Of a stretch of 64,000 nucleotides of DNA, positions 57,834-64,000 are shown piece after piece. The stretch is taken from contig CAKAKS010000031.1 of the NCBI GenBank assembly GCA_916700875.1, forward strand, positions 11,937,624 through 12,001,623. Direction: 5' to 3'. Position numbers and translations under genes: made by a program. Each line of letters opens with the position of its first letter. Position 1 is the first letter of the stretch. Below the pieces are notes generated by a model. That model made no database searches. It had not been told where the DNA came from and saw only the letters and a list, made by a program, of their open reading frames with translations. The stretch comes from Sebastes aleutianus (taxonomy: Eukaryota > Chordata > Actinopteri > Perciformes > Sebastidae).

Positions 57834-60477
57834 GTATACTGACCAAGAGAAAACAAAGTAGCCTACTTTTGTTGGAGAATGTAGGTCAACAACCCGAAAC
57901 TAAAATTTGTGCGCACGCCTTCCCAGGTCCTGTTTTTCTTCATTTTAAAATTTTCTTTGTCCTAAATGTTGGCACAGTACAAGCTTAATTAATTTAATTG
58001 TCTTTTGGCTCAATATACATTTGAAATAGCTTGTAGGGTTTATTTTTACTTCCTTTTGTAAATGACAGCTGCTGGTAGGTGTTGATTATTAGCAACTATT
58101 GTTTTTTTACTTCCCGGTAGATTAGATGTTCTCATGTTAGCGCTGTACAGACATAGCTTTGCAAATGTGGAACATGAACCAAGCTGCACTTGTAAATGGT
58201 GTCTATTCTTATGGACTATTTGAATGGCATATATACCATTTTAATTATAAAGCCACTCACTGTCAGAATCGATCAGTTAGTGCACACTGTTTAACACGAG
58301 AAACTGTATTTAATTCACGACTACAATACCTTTATTGCACATACACTTTTTGTTCTGTATTGTGTTGTATGTTCACCAGCTTTCAAATAAAATGCACGCA
58401 ACCCCCAACACATCATTGTTTTATATATAACCACGACTTAAATGCCACAAATTTGTGTAAAAAAAAGATTGTGTCCTGCTTTGGTTGATAGCTATGATTT
58501 TGCAGCTTATTGCTGAAAAAGTAAGGATGCAACTTTTCTTATCATGAATTATTTGCAGCTGTGCGGGATTTCACATGAAAGACGACGCAAGAACAACTTT
58601 ATTGCAATATTTAACAGTTTGTTTTAGACAGCTATTTAATAGTCTGATAATATTAAGTTAAATTAACATTTGACAAGTTGATAATAAGTATCTTTATGTT
58701 ATCCAAATAATAAAAAAAGAATAATACAAATTGATGGGTGTGTCCCTTTAAAATCATGACTAAGTTGTTAAAATGTTCTTCTGCTACAGGATGTCGATGT
58801 GCATCAACACTGAAACCAGACAGCTGTCAGTCTGTGTGTTGTGATTACACCAAAACATGCACCGCTGCCTCTGGAGCCTCTTTCTAGGATCCAGTGACAG
58901 GATAGTATCAGCTTCAGTGTTTACTAAACTCAACATGCAGCCATGTGGAACGAAATATAAATATAAATATGTATCTGTTACAACAAGGAACAGGAAGGAT
59001 CTGCCATGAGGGTGAGACTATGTCAACGCCTTTTTACGGAACGAGGAATGCTTGATTATTAAAGGGAAACTCCACTGATTACCTCCGGTATATAATGGTA
59101 GGGTTCATAGCCATGGGGAGTAGCCTACTAGCTGTCCGAGTTGTATCATGTCCTCTGTGGCTGGGGAGGAGCTTTCAAAACTCTAATAACATAACCCTGG
59201 TGTTGTCATCAGGGGTATTTTGGCTCAGGATTCGAGACTGCAGCTTTTTAGCATAAAACCTGCTTTACAAACTGGAGCATGTTTGCATTTAATAAGAAGG
59301 AAGAGTGTGATGTAAAGGTGCTATTGGTTGCATTATGGGAAATGTAGGATCCAGGATTTTTGGAACTTAACCCATATTAGAAACTAAGTCAGGATATTTC
59401 AGGCTCTGATTTTCACATTTCTTTAACCCTTCTGCTATAGGGACATTTTTTGTTGCTTTATGATTTTTATTTTTTCAATAACTTTGGCTGTGTTAATGCA
59501 AATGGCATAAATTTTGGCCACTTTGGTATTAGGTTTTTTATATTCAAATTTTGGAAGTTCATCCTCAGCTCTTATAATAAATCTATAATAAACTCAGACC
59601 CTCAAGGACAAAAATGTCCCCATTGAAACCCATTAAAACAACTATTTTTAATCTCACGGCAACTACAGCATAAAGTCATGCATTCTATTATATCAGGCTT
59701 TCAATCTTCAAAATTGCTTCAAAATTGTATTTTCTACTGTTTTCTACCAGATTGAGCCATTTTCTCATATTTGCCATGTGGGGAAAATATATGTTATTTT
59801 TCCTGGAAAAAAATGCATCAGAATCAATGTTGTTGCTAATCATTGACATATCCCAGACTGTGAAAAAAAAAAATAATTCCCCTAGCATTTAGTATACAGA
59901 GACAATTCTGTTTTTCTACAGAAAACATTATGTAAACAAACTGACATTTAAATGGTTAAAATAATTAATGAATATTTGGTAGCTATGATCAGGACTGAAG
60001 TTGGTAAAAAGATTTAACACAGTAAAAGTGGAAAATAATATTAATATATAATTTTATAGCATTTTTTTTGACGCAGACATTTTTGCTCTCTTAGGACATC
60101 AGAGCAACTTTTTTAAACTTTAATTTTTTCTCTTGTAAGTCTCCCAACTTTATGGAAGTGCAATACAACCCTTTTTTAAAGAGTAGCTTCTCGTGAGTGG
60201 ACAGACAGGAATAGCTTCTCAGCCACCCATGAGACTATAAATAAAAACTGACGTCTTTTGTCACACCCTAAACGCACCAGCTATCCTCACCCCACCCATC
60301 TTGGACCGTCATTTTGTGAGTCACTGCATTCTATGTGGCAATAAAATGGACAGTAGACGTGTGAAACAGATCACATCTTGAAAACCTCTTTTAGAAATCA
60401 GCTCAAACGCAGAAGCCAGTAATTAAGTCTTTCTGTCTTTTGGGTGTGTCATCGTTACCATGAAAGTGAAAAATTAA
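57834..60477. other. Intergenic DNA, no gene seen
   Basis: AT-rich, with short ORFs only. AATAAA at ~58387 lies in a plausible transcript-end context (TTTCAAATAAAATGCACG) and could be the distal end of the EGF-TM transcript. No RNA gene recognised. Confidence 0.5.
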
Positions 60478-61073
60478 TTAAAGCTGCAGTCGATAACTTT
60501 GAGCCAATTTGATAAAAATGTTATTTTTTTAAAACAGTCACTATATCCTGACAGTAGTGCATGAGAGACAGGTAATCTGTGAAAAAAAACATGTTCCTCT
60601 GTGTCCTCTAATGCTCAAAATGCCATTTGCAAGATTCCACCACGCCTGAGGGTAAACAACCAATCAGAGCCGGGCAGTCTCTGGGCAGCTGTCAATCACT
60701 GCTCGTGAACTCTGATCAACCGGTCAAACTAGGCAGCGCTGATCAAATATGAAACAATATTCTGTTACTGTAAAGCCTATTTCTCGCCTCAAATGTTTTC
60801 AGGAACATCTTGTGGTGTACTGTTTAACTGTAAAATGAGAAAGTTTGCTTCAACCGGTGGGCGGTGCTCGGTTTTGGCTCGACTGTTTTCAACATGGCGG
60901 CTAAGCGACACTAAGTACACTAAAATATGTTTCTAAAAACATTAGGAAGTGCAGAGGAACAGGACTTCTTGCACAGATTATCTGTCTCATGCACTTTTGT
61001 CAGGATATAATGACCGTTTTATAAAAAATAACTCTTTATCATATTTGCTCAAAGTTCCCGACTGCAGCTTTAA
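60478..61073. mobile_element. MITE with TTAAAGCTGCAGTCG termini
   Basis: TTAAAGCTGCAGTCGATAACTTTGAG at the left and CTCAAAGTTCCCGACTGCAGCTTTAA at the right form an imperfect inverted repeat. The interior (GGCAGCTGTCAATCACTGCTCG, GGTCAAACTAGGCAGCGCTG) matches the copy inside lrp13 intron 41 (~42740-43208). Confidence 0.9.
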
Positions 61074-62367
61074 GCCTGATATTAACAATACCTGGCTTAC
61101 TGACATTATTTCTCCTGCATTTATGGTAAATGTGAATATATACACCGTGCGTACAAATTATTACCCAACAGGCCACATTTCTGATATTATGGCCCAATCG
61201 GCAGGATTTTCCATCCCGGTTGACTACTCTTGTTTTTACATCTGTTGCAGCTGATGCACTCATTATGGCAGTGCCAGTGCTTTGTTCTGGCGTCTGAGCC
61301 AGAAGTGCCTTTACTCTACATCTAACTGTGGCATTCGGGGTCCTGCAGGGAGAACTGCATCATGATTTCTTCTTGGAAGCCAATTTAACAACAAAAGACT
61401 TGCCCAGGGAGGCTATAGAGGGACACTTGTTCACTACAGTGTCGCCTTGTTTGAGATGTTAAGCCAGTTTAAACAGAAGAGGTAATGTTGTTAGACAAGA
61501 TGCCGAAAGAACACAACCTCTCAGACCGGTCGGGCAACATTGTCTCTGTAGGCTACGTATACGAGACTGAGCAGACAGGGAGGCAAAGAAAGAAACACAG
61601 AATGTAGCCTGTCTGTATGTGTGTTTGAATAGTGCCCATAATGACTTCTGGTCACCGATGATAGAATACATTATGTGAACATACTGGATTCTTGCTCTAG
61701 ACACACTAGAATAACATTTCTGCTGATAAATCTATGACAAAATATTTAACCTCACTGCAAATATCTTTAAAAAAACTGTGTTATGTCGTCGTAAAATCAG
61801 ATTTTTTTTATATTAAGTTGAGGAATGGGACTCAGACATCTGTTATTAGGAAACAGTGCACATTTATTAAACAGCACTTGTATCACAGAACAAAATTGAT
61901 CACCTCTGGATGCTTCTCTTATACAACAGGTGGCCTGTTGTCCTACAAGGTTGGCCATAATTGTAAAGTGCATATTAGAATACAGTATTTACATAAAAAT
62001 GGAGAAAAAAAAAATGCAAAAGCTTCCTTAAAGATGAGGACTATTTACAAATGGAGTTCAGCATCGTTTGCAGAATTACAATAATACAGAATTCCTCACT
62101 TTCACAACAGTATATTCATCCCGCCGTTACCTTTACTGCACTGCTTGAAGCATGTATGCACCTATGCATCATAATGATGTTAGAATTAGGCAAATCATAA
62201 CCCAGCTATAAGCCCATAATGAGTCTCATCTGTAGCCACATTACACTGCAGCCCTGGCTCTGTCACTCACACATCATTTGGTACTATTATATGCCTTGGA
62301 GTAGACTATTACTGTCCCAATGAGTGGAATAATACTCAAAGAGGTGTTTAAAATGATGCTGCTTCAC
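61074..62367. other. Possible 3'UTR/flank of the claudin gene
   Basis: No gene is seen. A - strand AATAAA (TTTATT at 61863-61868) is a candidate polyadenylation signal for the claudin-23-type gene, which would imply a ~1.2-kb 3'UTR. Confidence 0.35.
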
Positions 62368-62762
62368 TTAAAGGGACTGTTTGTAACTTTTTACAGGTAT
62401 AAATCTACCGGGTCGGGATCCCATGCGCGCTCGCATATGCGGACTCGCGTGTGGCCGGAGTCTCTGCTCCGCTGCCTACCTGCCTTCACTCACACACCGC
62501 GTGCGTTCTCGCGGTCTCGCTCCACCTCTACTAGACGTGCATGCGCGCTCACTCTACATTGCAGGAGAGTTAGTTTAGCTCTGAGAATATCTAGTGAATG
62601 TACAGTGGACGTTTGTGCAGAAATAAATGCTGCAGCTCCTCCAGACCAACAGAGGTTTTTCGTGTATTGTGAAGTGATGGGCTCCGCAGCGAGAAACGTT
62701 ATCGTCTCTGACTGGGTGCCGGTGTCACAAGCATTTCTGAAAGTTACAAATAGTCCCTTTAA
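62368..62762. mobile_element. MITE with TTAAAGGGACTrTTTGTAACTTT termini
   Basis: TTAAAGGGACTGTTTGTAACTTTTTAC at the left is complementary to GAAAGTTACAAATAGTCCCTTTAA at the right. The interior is GC-rich with CpG-rich runs (GCGCGCTCGCATATGCGG), unlike its AT-rich surroundings. An ORF of 156 codons across it is part of the repeat. Confidence 0.9.
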
Positions 62763-63081
62763 TAGTGAGTTTACATTGATTTCACAATAACTGTTTGATC
62801 TCTCCAGGCTATTCCTTCAATATTCTTTTAAAAAAAATTCAACTTTATGATATTAGTATATGTCCTATGTTATTGCTATAATACTCCAGAATATTATGGA
62901 CTGAATTGGGCTAGATTTGTATTGTTATAAATTATGGAGTAATTACCATTGATTCTTCCTATAGAATATTTCTCAGTTCCTTTTTGCAAATAGTCATGTC
63001 CAGTCTTTAAGTCGTCTTCCTCTTCTGTCTCCATGGAGATCCTCTTCTGTCTCCAAGGAGATCCAGATGTGGAGCATCTTC

Positions 63082-63921
63082 TCATAGGTCAGCATCATAG
63101 GGTCTGCCGCCGTAGGAGGTGTTCACTGACCGGGGTGTAGGAGTAGGAGTCTTGGCCCTTGGGAAGGACACATCTTCATCCATGGAATCCTTAGAGTACG
63201 GCACGCTGCTACTGGCGGCGCTCCTGGCTCGGTTCAGGCTCGGCACGTCGAGGCGTCTCGGCTGCGGCTGCTTCTGGTGGTTGTACCGGGCGGCGGCGAC
63301 GTCCTCCAGCCGCCTCTCTCCTCGGTTCTTCCCTCCGCAGCAGCGGCAGATACCAATGAACATGACGAAGCCGGCCAGGATCTCAAATATCCCGCCGATG
63401 TAGCCCAGGATGATGCAGTAGCCGACGCGCACATCTGTGAGATCAGTCACAGATGTGATTTCATCCAGGATGTGGGTGTACCAGGCGATGGGTATGATGG
63501 TCATGACGCCAGAGAGGAAGATCAGGATTCCTCCCAAACCTGCAATCAACCAGTTCGGCCTATCAGTCCAGCATCGCACCCCAGGGATGGCCACAGCCAG
63601 CCCAATTAACGTCACGATGAGAGAGGCCACCATCAGACCCTGGGCCGGCTCGATGACCTGGTTGTTGAAGTACGTGGTGTCCTGCAGGCTGCAGTCATCT
63701 CTCGTGCTGACCGTGGTGGCTGTGCAGACCTGAAAGATGCCCTGCTGGATGAACTCGCTCTCCGGGGTGGCGGGGAGGTTGTGGAGGGTCCTCCAGTTCG
63801 GGGCCACGGTGGCGGTGAGGTTCAGGATCCAGCCACAGGGGGACAAAACCATCCCGAAGATCAGGATGCCCGGGGTGCGCAGGGATAAGCGGATCCACTC
63901 CTGGGTCGATCGCCTCGGCAT
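63082..63921 (-). CDS. cldn23: Claudin-23-type tight-junction tetraspan protein
   Basis: A single open exon of 279 aa from ATG 63921. Four hydrophobic segments (~16-36, 94-114, 124-146, 166-192) give the claudin fold. LRTPGILIFGMVLSPCGWILNL is the claudin-23 first helix, and W43, C66 and C77 are the first-loop residues of the W-GLW-C-C signature; here GLW reads GIF (61-63). A palmitoylatable CRCC follows helix 4, then a ~85-residue tail rich in Arg/Ser/Pro (TPTPTPRS) ending YDADL, comparable to the acidic -DSDL end of human claudin-23 rather than the usual -YV. Claudins seal or pore paracellular space at tight junctions; claudin-23 is a less-studied epithelial member. The protein has ~15 residues before the RTP at which human claudin-23 begins; a frame extends further upstream but without ATG. 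Fish have more than one cldn23 copy, and I do not choose between them. Confidence 0.9.
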   Translation of the reverse strand: MPRRSTQEWIRLSLRTPGILIFGMVLSPCGWILNLTATVAPNWRTLHNLPATPESEFIQQGIFQVCTATTVSTRDDCSLQDTTYFNNQVIEPAQGLMVASLIVTLIGLAVAIPGVRCWTDRPNWLIAGLGGILIFLSGVMTIIPIAWYTHILDEITSVTDLTDVRVGYCIILGYIGGIFEILAGFVMFIGICRCCGGKNRGERRLEDVAAARYNHQKQPQPRRLDVPSLNRARSAASSSVPYSKDSMDEDVSFPRAKTPTPTPRSVNTSYGGRPYDADL

Positions 63922-64000
63922 GATTGCTGCTGCTGCTGCTGCTGATGATGATGATCCCAAACTCAGTGTGGTAGTTTAGACAGGAGCGACTGAGTTTTTG

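Noticed and set aside
62320..62790. 156-aa ORF near the claudin gene
   Set aside because: It spans the MITE at 62368-62762 and is repeat-derived.
63922..63960. Start of the claudin ORF at 63960 giving a poly-Ala N-terminus
   Set aside because: The codon at 63960 is TTG, and the segment is a GCA/TCA trinucleotide run; the first ATG is at 63921.

Overview
The window is genomic DNA from a ray-finned fish, probably a percomorph teleost. Genes are split into many short exons with GT-AG introns of about 0.1-3 kb. The introns are packed with short inverted-repeat DNA transposons, SINE-like repeats and minisatellites of types common in percomorph genomes. The largest gene reads as the teleost vitellogenin/lipoprotein receptor Lrp13. 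There are no operons, CRISPR arrays, tRNA or rRNA genes that I can support. All protein models below were built by hand from splice sites and frame continuity.

Layout. 1-3000: intergenic DNA with a broken Myb/SANT-like transposon ORF and a hAT-like element. 2881-6717: a three-exon eIF4E-binding protein gene (eif4ebp1-type, 115 aa, + strand) behind a promoter with three CACGTG boxes. 7985-10850: a three-exon Nodal-related TGF-beta ligand (391 aa, - strand), convergent with the 4E-BP gene; the 4E-BP/Nodal pairing is a conserved vertebrate neighbourhood. 10850-13428: the divergent intergenic interval between nodal and lrp13, containing a duplicated ~85-bp non-coding block and an AT-rich hairpin/tandem array. 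13429-45573: one gene of 45 coding exons whose lengths sum exactly to an open 2,830-aa type I membrane protein of the LDL-receptor family: 28 LDL-A modules, EGF modules, four YWTD-type beta-propellers, a membrane-proximal EGF, one transmembrane helix and a 53-residue tail without an NPxY motif. 45.7-52.5 kb: intergenic, with transposon copies. 52.6-54.85 kb: a small EGF plus transmembrane gene (109 aa as modelled, 5' end uncertain). 54.85-63 kb: intergenic or UTR DNA with several inverted-repeat elements. 63082-63921: an intronless-looking claudin-23-type gene on the - strand.

How the genes relate. They do not form one pathway. 4E-BP is the mTORC1-controlled repressor of cap-dependent translation; Nodal is an embryonic mesendoderm or left-right signal; the LDL-receptor-family gene is an endocytic-type receptor candidate (yolk or lipoprotein uptake by analogy with Lrp13); claudin-23 is a tight-junction tetraspan. 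The most unusual biology is in the receptor: a repeated three-LDL-A cassette with two nearly identical recent copies, a GC-AG intron abutting a SINE-like insertion, a propeller without a trailing EGF, and no canonical endocytosis signal. The Nodal ligand also separates the usually adjacent CC of its cystine knot (C-x2-C).
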